A stretch of DNA of 64,000 bases, from assembly GCF_018139145.2 (NCBI RefSeq), contig NC_059473.1, positions 69,670,707 through 69,734,706 on the forward strand, written 5' to 3'. Positions 1-12,620 of this stretch are shown in pieces. The DNA is from Gymnogyps californianus (taxonomy: Eukaryota; Chordata; Aves; Accipitriformes; Cathartidae). The position numbers were made by a program, and so were the translations under genes. Under the pieces are notes generated by a model. The model had not been told where the DNA came from, searched no databases, and saw nothing but the letters and a program-made list of their open reading frames with translations. Position 1 is the stretch's first letter. The number at the start of each line of letters is the position of its first letter.

Positions 1-3000
1 ACGTCCTTTTCAACCTCAGGCAGCCCTAGGAGGAACCTACCCATTCTGTTGAGTGACCAGACCTGGGTGAGGAACATTGTCTTTCCCTCCTGTTTGAATT
101 GGACTATGTGCAGCCAGGAAGGCAAGGTGTTTTCATCCAGATAAGGTAAACGTAAGAAATATATTCTTGCTGTAATCTAACAAGAAGGACTTCTCGCTGG
201 AATGGTGGGAAGCCATAATTTGCTTCAGACATCAGCATATTGGTGGAGATACACATGTATTGACTGCTTCCTTGGTGTCTCTGGCCTCTTCAGAAACACC
301 CAAAAAGAAAAATCTAGATTATAATTCAGTCATTGAGCAGTTTATTTTAATGGAATTTTTAGCAGCTGTGCCCATTTAAATTCCCTATTAAAAATACAAA
401 TCAGGATACTCAGAATTCTTTCAGTGTTCATTTTTAACAGAATGCAAAAAATAAAATCAATAGATACTGTTGCTAGGAACAGAACTCTACTGACATTTAT
501 CTATATTCTTTTATTGATGCCTCAGTATTTGAGTGCCAACTGCAACTATTTATAAAGGGAATCCACCTCCCTCAGTGAATACATCAAAATTCTTGCTAAA
601 ACTAAGCCATTTACAATAAGATCTTTTTGATAAATTGAGAGGTTTGTTTTCAGCTTCCCAGGTATTATTTTCTTCTTTCCATTTTCTTTGACTTAACACC
701 TTAACAGTCAAAGCCATGAGGACCCTGGCCATTGAGTTCACAAGGCTTTGAGTTTGGTCCTTGGTGTTCATGTTCCAAAGGAGATTTAATTGAAGCTAGA
801 GATATATTTGTCACAGGAAAAATAAGTGAGGACAATCAGGTGCTTTCTTACCTCTCTCTGAAATGTTTTCTAAAGCACAAATATTCAGAAATTCCTAAGA
901 CCACTCCAAAATTTTGGAAAAAAATTGGGAGGTGGCTAAGATACTAGGAGAGTTTGTGTGCCAGGGTTGGGACTTTCAAAGTCACTGGCTGGCAGCTCTG
1001 TTTTGGGAGGTTGGTGGCTGTTTTGAAAGTACCAGTTAACTGCAAAGGTCACTTCCCATTCTTTGGAGATAACAAACATACATAAATTGGATCTGCAGAG
1101 TGTTTGCCTTTAAAGGGACCCCAACTGGCACAGCTGTTTAGAGCCAACCATACTATGGAGCCAGACTGAATTTTGTTTAGGAGGCTAAGACAGCTGGAGT
1201 GGATGGTGCCAAATTCTAGAGGCACAAAGACTAGCTTCATGAAACTGTACGGTGAGCACAGGGTTAGATGCAACTTCCTTGTATAGGGGGTGCATACCTG
1301 TGAGATTGTCACCATGCCCATGTGAGTGTGACTGGCTCACTGAGTAACACTAATGAGCCACAGGGACGGGAGAGAGGAAGACAAAGAACACACTTCCCCT
1401 TCCCTTACTCCCTTCTGGTACATCTGATTGGCAAGACTGCCTGATTTGGCAAAATCAGTATGTTTTAATACAGCATGGCTTTTTTTCAGGCTTTTTCAAT
1501 CTTGAATGTATTCAATGAGATAAAAAAGAAATCTGAAGCTATAACAATAAAATAAAAGTAGACACTCAAACATCACTCTTTCTAAAAGAGCATAAAATGC
1601 AAAATTGACTTAATTTTCTAATTTCTTCAGGGAAATTTAAGACTCTGTGTGTTTAAAAAACATTCATTTTACACTGAAACCAGACTGCATATATTCAAAG
1701 GAAGTACTATGCTAAAAATATCTTCCTCATTTATCAATCAATCAATATCTGACTTTACTCAAATCACCAGAACACATTACACTTTGTTTATCGGTTGAAT
1801 TATGGCCTTCCTCAGGAAGGTTTATACCTGGCTCTGTATACATGTTTGGCTCTATTATTCAGGAAACAAAGAAAAACCTTCTGTTAGAGTATCTTAGGGA
1901 AACTGTCTTTTCCTTCACTTTCAACTTGCATCAAAAAACATTAGCTAAAAATATTGCATGTAATAGGTTCTTCCAGTTCTGAGAATAAACTGGTGATGTA
2001 ATCAGGTAATTTTGTGGTCCATCCCTCTTAATATACATAGACTGGCCAAATTCTATTTCCCTAAATGTGAAACTATCAAAGAATAGCATAATGTTCCTTA
2101 TTCATGCCTTTGAGTCTCTTTCATTCATGACGTAACCTCCAAATCCTTCTTTTTTGGTAAAATTACGGTAATTGTATTTCTCTGATTGTATCTGATTTTC
2201 TTTCTCTGAAAGTACCTGTTGCTTCTCTCCACTGCATATCTCAAATACCCTAAATAATGCTTTCGCTCTCTTTCCTCTGGAACTCCAGTTTGCATCTCAG
2301 TTTTGGGTGAGAGCATGTGCCTGTTTTGGACTGGGGAAGGTTATCATTACTATTTCCTTTACTGTTAACCTTCTTGTCTCAAGTACCTTTTAGATCAAGC
2401 ATTCTCTAAAAGTTCTTTATAATTTAAAAATAAAACAGGAGAAATTTTCAAACACCATCCAGGAGTAAAGCTGGCATCTCTGTAACTACACATGCAAAAA
2501 ACTCGGGACATTTAATCGTTAAGACATCACTGACTGGGAAGCCTGCCACCAACATCCACACTTGATGCACATACATTGTCTTTTGGCTCTCTACAGCTAT
2601 GCCCATCTGCTTCAGTGGCATGGTGCCCGCTTATCAGCTAGTTGGACAGTTTCAGTACACAGAGGTGCCAAATAAAGGTTTTACATGGGTAGCCTGTATA
2701 ACCCTGAAAGTGCCATTTCTTTTGTAGGAAGAAATGCTAGTGCTGAGATACTAATAGACTACGTCTTTGTGTGGGTTTTTTTGCACTCACTGAAGATGGG
2801 TTTTGCCAAAACCATTTGCCAAAACTCTCTTTTACAAAGAAAGATATGGTACTGGTAGTCAAAGGGAAAGAAAGCAGTATCTACAGAGAATACACTGATG
2901 AACAAAGTCATTATGAAATAAAATTCAGAGTATGGCAGGTTAGGAGTGTAGTTTAAATATTGTGCACTATATGTCACTAATTCAAAGGACAAAAAACCCA

Positions 3001-4149
3001 TGCAAATATACAACCTCACCTCATTTTACACATTTTGAAACAAGGAAAGCTTTGCAAATGCAGGAATTGGATCACACTGAAAGAAATTCAAACAGATAAT
3101 TATGTGGCAACATATAGCTGCCATGTTCTAAATAGCCCTAGTTTGTCCTACAGAGATGACACACCATTCCCACAGAAATTTGACAAACTTTTTTTTTTCA
3201 GTTTGTATCAGTAGTTAGTCAATCTTTTAATTAAGAAACATATTATTTTAGAAATGTTTTTCCTCTCACTGCATGAGTCAGGGTCACAAACTTCCATGGA
3301 CACCGTAACTGCATCAGAACTAACAACTACAGTAGAATAAAATTGGATCTACATATAAAGGTAAAAGAAGAAGTTGCAGCTATTTGGAATGCGAATCTTT
3401 AATCACAGAGTAGTCCGTAGTAAAAACATCACATTATTTCTTTAGGCATAAAAAAAGTGTGTCATTTTCACATTCTCAAGAGGAGTTTAATGGAAAATGG
3501 TTCATGGAAGCATTACTTATTGCCTGTGATGAAACAAACAAAAAAATTGTACAAAGTACTGATTATGAGGTGAAAGCAGCTAGTTAAAATAGTTCTGGAA
3601 AGAAACATTTACAACTTCAGAAGGTTATTTTCTACAATAAACTCGTGATTAATGAAAGACCCAAAGGCTGGGGACTTGTTGGAAAAGATTTAGGAAAAAA
3701 AACCCCTCTGGAGTATACTGTTCTAGAGTTCTTGTAAATCCATCATTAAAATATGTGGATAGTGTAGAAAATCAAAACATAGCTACAGTTCTGTTTGGAT
3801 GTATCACCTGAAAACAACCATTGTTCAGCGTAGATGTTATTTCAAGCTAAGGCTAGCCTACATATTCTTTTTATAGCAGTCCTAACTCAGCAAATTGGAA
3901 TCTAAGGAGATTATTTAACCTTTAAATTAAACAAGTCTTTAAAAAAATTCTTGAGAATTACATGATGAGGCAATTAAACTGACTTGCAAGGTACAAGTTG
4001 CATATGAATTTGTCATATATCATTAATACAATCAATTACAGCATAATTTCTGATATAACAACATTAGGAGATAAAGCAAATACAGTCAAGAAACCCAATG
4101 GTATGACTACAGGGTCCAAAAGCCACCTTGAAACATAAGATTACACATC
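1..4149. other. Intronic DNA, no gene seen
   Basis: This is AT-rich sequence with only short open frames (under about 90 codons) that resemble no protein I know. An octamer-type motif ATGCAAAT is at 3000-3007. I see no repeat family here that I can name. Confidence 0.6.
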
Positions 4150-4238
4150 TTTGCTTTGCTTTGAGAGAGGTGTTGGGTGAGATGATTTTCAGGGGTTCCT
4201 CCCAACCCAGCTTTTCCTTTGATTCTTTGATTCTTACA
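4150..4238 (+). mobile_element. CR1 LINE 3'-end fragment
   Basis: The segment carries the CR1 tail pattern: a gatgatttt..aggggttcctcccaaccc core followed by the terminal short repeat GATTCTTTGATTCTT. CR1 elements end in tandem copies of an 8-bp-like unit of this type rather than in poly-A. Only the last 90 bases or so are recognisable and they are clearly diverged. The orientation is plus, antisense to NKAIN2. Confidence 0.75.
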
Positions 4239-4347
4239 GATCTTTCTTGGCTTTATGATCCTATGCAGAGCTTAGATGGAAAAGCATACCCATTATTTTG
4301 ATAAACACTCAGTGTTACAGAGACCCTTTCCCAGCACTTTTGAGGGG

Positions 4348-4365
4348 AAAAAAAAAAAAAAAAAA
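4348..4365 (+). repeat. Poly-A tract (A18)
   Basis: An uninterrupted run of 18 A lies about 110 bp past the CR1 tail. It is a simple repeat. CR1 does not end in poly-A, so it is not that element's tail. Confidence 0.9.
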
Positions 4366-7300
4366 GCAGGTTGTTGAAAGCTCAACAAATTATAAGGAGG
4401 TAAGAAAGATCAGCAGTGAGGGAATAAACAGCTGATACTTCAAATGCAGTGGGATTATATCCAGATGTCAAGATGGTATTTGATGACATTAGTAATGAAA
4501 GGCATGGTAGATCCCACATTGTGGCAGAAGAGCCATGTGACTTTCATTGCAGCAACCTAGCTTGCCATGCAAAATCTGAGCATTACCGAGCCAAGAAGCT
4601 TCGCCAGTGCCCCCAGCATTGCCACATCAGAGAGACTGTGATGCCAGTTTTATGACGGGAGACAACAGCATGACAGACTAATAACTTTGCTTGGAAAAGC
4701 AATGGGTTTTTGAAGAGACTGGACTGAATTATTCCAAATTCTGTAAGGTATAATGAAAATTGAATAGGTTTCTCCCACTTTCCAATTCCATTTCAGAGTG
4801 CCAGATCAAGTGCATACTCCTTCTGGTATGTGGAAATAAGTACTGAAACACTCAGTAGGAAAACACTGTCATTTTTTAATTGCTGTTGCCTTAACATCAA
4901 CAGATGACTTTGTGACCATTATAAAAATTTGTAACTATGCAAGCTAAAGTTCATGCTTATATTTCATGCTTGAATTAAATTAGAATATGCTGCTGGCCTG
5001 ATTGCTTGGATGTTTCAAAAATAATTTCCTGTCCAAGCACAATAATGTATTTCATGCAAAGAAAAAAAAAGATGCTTCCAAACATCCAAAGGAAATTTAA
5101 GTAAAATACTGGAAAATTAAGAAAAGTGAGAATGAGAAGTTACCCATGTTAATTTACATCAACATCCAGTTCTTTTTCATGTATCACAGCAGAGGTTCAC
5201 TGGATGCTGCTGTTCAATATTTCTTTTTACCTTCATCACCCTGTCCAGCCCTGTGCTTTATTTACTGAATATCATCCACATTCAGTTGTTTGTTGGATTT
5301 TCTTAGGCTAGCTGACTTACTGCAGCTTCTGAGTATATCTTAAGCATGGATTACCTTCCTAAGACCCTGGCTGGGCAGGGTAATAGTTATTAGTCCCATG
5401 TTAGAGATGAGAAATTTCTGCCACAAATGAGTCTGGGGCGCTGAAGACAACCACATTATTCATTACCAGTGAGAGAAACCCATGTTGTGCACTAATAAGG
5501 AGATGCTCGCTTTGATCATGCAATTAAAGACTGTAGCATAATTCAAAAACACAGGTGGCTAAATAAAGGTCACAGAGGCAGTTTCAATTCTGGAACTTTC
5601 TCAGTCTCGGGTGCTGCATTTGCAGCTTTAATAGACTCTTGTTCCAGTACATGTAAAAGTGTGTGTGTAGGTATTTTCACAACTGTGCTTATACTGTGGA
5701 TAGTGGGTGTTACGCAGTCAGGTAGCCACAGTTAATAACGTCTGATGAGCAGTGTACTCCACATGAGCTGATGATAGCAGGAGGATAATGCTCTTTTACC
5801 TCCCAGATAAGTCTTCTGTTAATAGATAGGTATAAATACTTCTATCTTGTTTAAAAGAAACATTGAAAACAAAAAGAAACCCTAAAACACTATTACAGAG
5901 AGATGTTGATCTACACGTGAGCCATTAGAGACCCTCAGCCTCTCAGAACAGACCTGTGCCAATCAAGGCAACAAAATCACAGGAGGAAACACCCCACCAG
6001 CCACAATTATATGGGCTAGAGGCTTCTGCGCTCTGCCCTCCTCCCTTTCCCCGCAGTGAACGATGGCTTCGTTCCTCTCCTCTACAGGGCTGGTGCAAAG
6101 AAAGGATGGTCTCTTGTTCTCCGTCCCGCACAGGTGCCAATTGCCCAAGCCAGGAGAGGCATGGGCAGAGTGAGGGCATGCACAGCCCCCAGAGTTCATC
6201 TGTCTGTTCAGCAGGAGCAGAGCCTGCTCCCTCAGCACCACAGCTCAGTTGTGGGATGGATGGCTGCACGCTGGCTCTCTTGCCTAGAGTTTACTGCCAT
6301 CCTCTAATTTGAAATCACTGCCCATTCAAACAAAGCTAGATGAATTTGCAATGGGGACAAATGACAGCCTGAAACAATGCCCTGTGGCATCTCTTCCCTC
6401 TTTCTTTCCGTGTCAAATGTCACATTGACATTGCAAAAAGAAATATTAGAACTCATTAGTGTAATGTCTATCAAAAAAAAAAAAGCATTGATTTTTTTTG
6501 TTTTTAATTCCATTGATCTAGATGATCAGAAAGGCTGAGTTGCTTTAACTGTAAAATAATAAATAGACTTAGGCTAAACTTTAGTTTGAAGGGCTTAACT
6601 GTAGCCCACTCATAAAAGTGGTTAAATATCAAGGTCCTGTAATGGAAAACGCTAGACAACTTTATGTGTAAACACTTATTGCCAAACCTGACTATCATTA
6701 TGCAAATCATTAAATAAATCCAGTCATTTCTTTTTCCCCATCCTCCTTAAGAACTTCAGACGTTGAGCAACCTCACCGCTGGGACTTCAGTAATATTCAG
6801 CAGATATATCTCCATTCTTTGATGATACTTCAAGAGAAACAGAGTCCCATAGAAAAGCTCTGCTGTCCTTTTGTCTACAAGAAATTTCAGTGGATTACCC
6901 GAACCTTGCTGCTTTTTGCTGGTCATCTCTCCTCATTGTTAGAAATTCTTTTGCTCTCCCTTCATTACAGACATCCCATAGCAGTAGTAATGCAGTGAAC
7001 AAACAGGAGAATTTCCAAAGCAACGAGGGTAAGGAAGACAGGAATATTAATACTGCAAAGAGTTAGAGAAAAAGTCTCAAAACAGAACAGAGTGAGTGAA
7101 AGGTTAAGTAAATAAGAAAATGTTCAAATACATAAGCCACAAGAGGTCATTGGAGAATATGGTCACATCTTTAAGGCATAAAAAGGGTAATTTCACTGAC
7201 AGAAGAAAAAGATTATTCTAAAATGTAGACAGGATCTGTGCCTCACATAAGCACTTGGGAATAAAAGCCAGAAAGATAAGTATAAAATTCCAAGGGAAGG

Positions 7301-10300
7301 AAAAAAGAAAAAAAGAAGAAAAATGTCAGAGTATCATTATTAGGTCAGTAGTGGTCAGCAAGAAATTAGAGTTGGAGGATTAAGAAAACTTCCATGGCAG
7401 TTGGATTCTGTCCCAGAACACTAATGAAATGGCAAGAAAGATAAAAGAACAATTAGCTTATATTTGCAATCTCTTTGCTGCAGGATCACACTTCCATAGA
7501 AAAGCAATGGAAGTAACTGCAAAGCAGTTTAGCATTAAAATGAAAAGATGGGAATCTAGAACACCCATAGACTTGTCACATAGATCTAGCTATAAAATTA
7601 GAAAATGAACTCTCCCCCACCAGACAGAATTGGTCCAAAGGAATCGGAAAGTCTTGGCTTAACAGTATCAACATGGATTCATCTCAGGGCTTATGCAAAT
7701 GCTCATTGTGTTAACTGGGCTGAGTAGCAGAAGGCAGAGCTAGGAAGAGGGGAATCCTTAGAAATCTCAGTCTTTTCCCATTACTGAACACTTGCTTATC
7801 TCACCCAACCTGAGATCACATTTGCCTGGGGGTGAATAGATGGGGAGAAAAGGATAGTGCACCCTGGTCCTCTGCCCAGCTCCAGCATTTGCAATGTCTT
7901 TGGCTGAATTAATTCTGTGGCAACCTTGTTTGCTCCCAGTTTAAGTGAGAACCTATTGTCATGATGACATTCCCATGGCACTCATTTTGGAACAGAATGC
8001 TGCGAAAAGCAGATGAAGCATCATAAGAGGCTGCTGTGTGGCTGGGATATCTAACTCACATTCCCTGTTTACCCCAGAGCTATTCTTTTAAGTGTGCTGA
8101 TGCTTTTGCCTGCTGAAGGTGTATTAGGAAGCAACGAAGTGGATCTTTTTTTAGTTATCCCATGGGATATTCTTGCAGAACATTCAAACTAATAAATGGC
8201 AAGTCTTACAGAAGGTCTGAAGTGCAGATTGCAGATGTGATCCCCTAACTCTCACTGGAAAGAAGCCAGAGGCTGGTCTGTACAATTGTTTTGATTCAGC
8301 AGGGATTTCTGTCTTAATAGCTTATTTTGTTTTGGAAACTGAAAGACCACTATATATAAACTTGCAGAAATTAAGCCTTAAAAAGTGTACAGTGCAACAT
8401 TTTTATTGATGAAAGAAAGATAAGGGAACATCTGCCTAACTACAGGAAAGTCCTGAATCTCTGTCTCAAGAAACATGTTAGTCCCCTAAATTCTTGACCC
8501 TGGCATGTATTGCACTGTTCAGAATCCTTCCTCAAAATGATCTGTAGCCAGCATGTATAAATCACTGCTTTGACAGATTGGGTGAGAATATCTGTTCAGT
8601 GTGGCAAGTCTGCAGCTCCTTCCCATATGCCTTTTGATACCCAACCTATTCCAAACCTTGTGGATTTAGCACAGCAATAAAGAAATCACAGGAAGTCCAT
8701 GGAAAGAGACAATGTGCTGTCCAGCAAATTCAAAATCTTTTGTATGATTAGTTTGCTTCCTTTGCTCTCTACATGTTAGAAAGCAAGTAAGAAATGGACC
8801 CTGAACTGGATACGTAAAGTATAGCATGTCTGGGGCACAGAGACATAATTAACAGAATGCTGTAAGACTTGGCATTATGGCTAATTTTCTCATTTTATAT
8901 TAATTCTTAGGAATTAGAAAGCAGAAAAGAAGGCTTGGGTTCACTTAGTTTCACAACTGGAGGATACCAAGACTATTATTCACATAGCTGTATTTTTTAA
9001 ACATATATCATAAGAGTCGTGGCGCCTCCACAGACAAATATTTATGAAAGAACAGTTTATGAAAACCAGTCTTGATTTGGAAACAGCTATGACATCCATT
9101 GTATTTCTATACGGTAGTTTATCAAGAAGAAGGTTGTTCAGGGAGAGGTAAAACTTTCCCAAACAATGCAGAGTACACCTTCTCTAACCCTTTCAGTAAC
9201 AGATACCTAACAGGAACTTATTATGTGATATAAATAACACTTTTTTCTGATTCTTGAACTGAAAATCAGTTGTGAAAGATGTATGTAAAAGATCAGTTGT
9301 CTAAGTGTTTAAAATGCATTTGTTTAAGGTTAACTATCCTCTATCTGGATAAGATCATTCTTATTGCAGGATAAACGCTAAGGAAGGCAATTTGTGGATG
9401 GACAAGAGCCTTATGCAGTAGCCTCTAATTCTGAAGACTTCAAATCAGGGCTTAAAAATCTAAGGTAAAACAAAGAAAAAAATGTGTTGCAGATAGAAAA
9501 ACAATGAATAACACAAAAGAACATGTTGGAGATTTGATCCCAGTGTAAAAAAGTACATTTCTATTCCTGCTTGTTACATATTATCCTCAAGTGGGAGAGC
9601 TGCACAACCAATTTAGATGCCTCCAGAGAAAAAAGGATGCTGTTTTGCTCAAAGAGCCCTCCTATGATGACATTTTAAGCTGTGATCAGCGTTTTCTAGC
9701 CAGAAGAACAAACTTCAAAATGCTAATAAATTCTAAATGTGCATATGGCACCGCAAGAATAAAAGAAGAAAAACAGAGTTCTGTCTTTTTAATAATAACA
9801 AAGAAGGATTTTAGCTACACTGTTCAAATAAAGGTTCATTTTTGTTCTTAATGGAAATGTTTGAGACCCAGAAGGGGAAAATATATCTAACTACATTTAC
9901 ATGACTGCTGTTAGATCATCAGTATAAATGCTACTTTATTACTATGTTATCCTCCTTTCCAGTTAATGTGATTAAAAAAAAAGAATTATAGAAACTACCA
10001 TGAAGTTCCTATTCCAATGTTATTTATAAGCATATTTTTGTTTTAGGTCAGATTCTTTTCGAATCATGCAACGAAAACTGTGCAAATATACCCAGCAAGT
10101 AATCCAAACATCACCTGAGCCGGCAGTAAAATTCAAATATCAGCCTAACACCATTTCTGTCCAAGGTTGACTTTACAACTGAACTCATGTCTTTAATTTT
10201 TTGATTCTGTTGTCAGATATACTGTTGAAATATTTTTTTAGCTTGTTTGTAGCTTTGCTGTACTCCAAGAATAGCTTTACACTTGTCAGTTGCTTCTGGC

Positions 10301-10628
10301 ATATTTAGAGTTTTCCCAGTAGTATGAGATTTCCTGCCTTGTGTTGCTATCCTAAGAAAGATCAGGTAAGCAGTCTTCAATGTTTTTCCTGGCATAGTAA
10401 CCACTTTTTTTTCTGTTTGGTTGGTTTTTTTGTTTGTTTGTTTTTTCATAAAAGAGATCTGCTTATTTTCTTCGGTAATTTTCTTACAAAAAACCCTATA
10501 GTCTTATCTTTAAACTCCTGTTGCTTTGTGGCCGAGTGTCTGAGAAGCTTTGATGGCTTTATTGACTCATTTGCAGGCACAAGAATCAGAAAAAAATGTT
10601 GCCATATTTTCCAACAGATTCCACAAAT

Positions 10629-10646
10629 TAAACAAACAAACAAACA
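10629..10646 (+). repeat. (AAAC)n microsatellite
   Basis: There are four and a half AAAC units. About 200 bp upstream (10430-10442) lies a complementary GTTT-type run, so the two could pair in RNA. Both are ordinary low-complexity sequence. Confidence 0.8.
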
Positions 10647-12602
10647 ACCACCTCAGCATCATCTTATCATACCTCCTGGCAGAAATTTTTAAAACTTTTT
10701 CTAAAGCCAGCAAAGGTTATTGATCTGAAAGAATTTTTGAAGAGCATTAAAAGGTTTGGAGTTATTTCAACTGCAACACTTGTTGCTCTAGTGTTAGCTC
10801 AGGACCCAAGAACTTCAGTTCATGGCATCTGTTCTGTTCCTAGAGTATACAGCTCTAAGCAAAATCATGAGTTCCTGAATTCTTGGGCATCAGAGATGCA
10901 ATAGTTCTGCTATATTTACCCTTGAAAGTAAAACTGGATAGCTGTAGACTGTGAACTCCACCATGTTTGGTTTTTCCCCACATAATTATCCTTTTCCTTT
11001 CACTTTTAGCAATATTATCACATATTGGCTGACTTTCCATGGACATTTTAAATGGCTGTGGGACCAGCTCGCTCTGTATCTATGACGACTGTTTCTACCT
11101 TCGTAACAGAAACATTGCTGTTTCTCACCACCCACACAACCAGTCACTTGTTTTGTTTAATTTCTTCTCTCTCAGTATTTTCCCCTTTGCCACCCAAATA
11201 TGTTAATAATTAAACATGACTCACAGTTCACTAGTTTCAAGGGCTAAAAATTAGAGACACAATGCTACAATTTAGCATGACTTCCCTGCAAAGTTCTCAT
11301 TTCTTAATGACCTATACTGGAGTTGCTGCAGAACCTGTTTACTAATGTTTACTCTCTCTCTGTGTGCATGCCATACGTTACTCCTGCATGTCCATTTGTG
11401 TTTGTTTCCCCTTTAGCAAGCTCCACACAGTGCAAAATTTGACAGTACATTTGCTATGTGATAAGTAAAGTGGAAAAATATTAAGCTGGTGCTGAAAACA
11501 TTTACCCAGCACACTCAGGAATTTCACACTGGATTCTAAATCCATGTCCAAACCTATGAAGATTTCAGAAGGACGAATCAAAGTTTTCTTAACCATTTCT
11601 CTTCTGTGACAGGATTAATCAACTTCAGTTAACAACAATAAATGAAGAAATTCTGGGGTTGTCATCAGGTGATACCTATTGCATGGGCAGAAATCTTCTA
11701 CATGCTCTAATCTAGCATGATTAATTTAATCCTCATTCAAAAATACCTGTAAATATATATGATTAACTTCAAGCAAAATCCATTGGAGTCAATGGAACTG
11801 AAGCACTCGTTAAGCATGAGATACCTGGCTGAACAAAATGCAATGTTAAATGTAATCCTATTGAAGAATGAACTTTGTGTTTTGGTTTTATTAAATGTAG
11901 TGGGTACCTAACAGACAGTACCCATCAAAACTGAATTCCCTTACCAGTGCTTGCAACGATGTTATGAATTGTCCTCTAAAAAAACAATAGACTCAGAAAA
12001 AGAAAAAAAAAAGAAAAAAAATTAAATAAAGAGGTTTAAAAAACCTCCTAAAGCAGCAGATTATGCTGGAAGGAAGATGTTATCTTGATATCTATATATT
12101 TCTTTACAGAAATATAACCTAATTTTCTCAGTTTTAAAATGCTAATAATGTAAAGTATTTGTAAGGTACTCAGAAACTACAGTAGTGAGTGCTGTAAAAG
12201 TACCTATTTTGATTAGATTGTATGTGGCAGATAGGCCAAAGATTGAAATATTTGGTCATGGAAAATTTACATACATTAATATTGGAACTAAACTACTCTT
12301 TCACCTATTGGCCTAGAATGAGGTACCCGGCAGGTTATAATGCAGATGCTAACACAGATGTCGACTACAGTATGCTTGTGTCTGTTCAGTGGATAAAAAA
12401 CATGACTTAATTTTCTAATGTTATCAAGTTGCTTCTTTCCATGAGAATTAAATCCATGTAATAAAAACAAAAAACCAAGACCTCAACTAAGTTCTGCATC
12501 TGCAATATGATGAGATTTTTGAAAGGGAGGAAGGTGTTGACAAAATAGATACTGATTATTTTCAGGCTCTAATACAATTACTCTTACAGTTACACTGCTG
12601 AT

Positions 12603-12620
12603 TTGTTGTTGTTGTTGTTG
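12603..12620 (+). repeat. (TTG)6 microsatellite
   Basis: Six perfect TTG units lie within intronic sequence. Confidence 0.9.
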
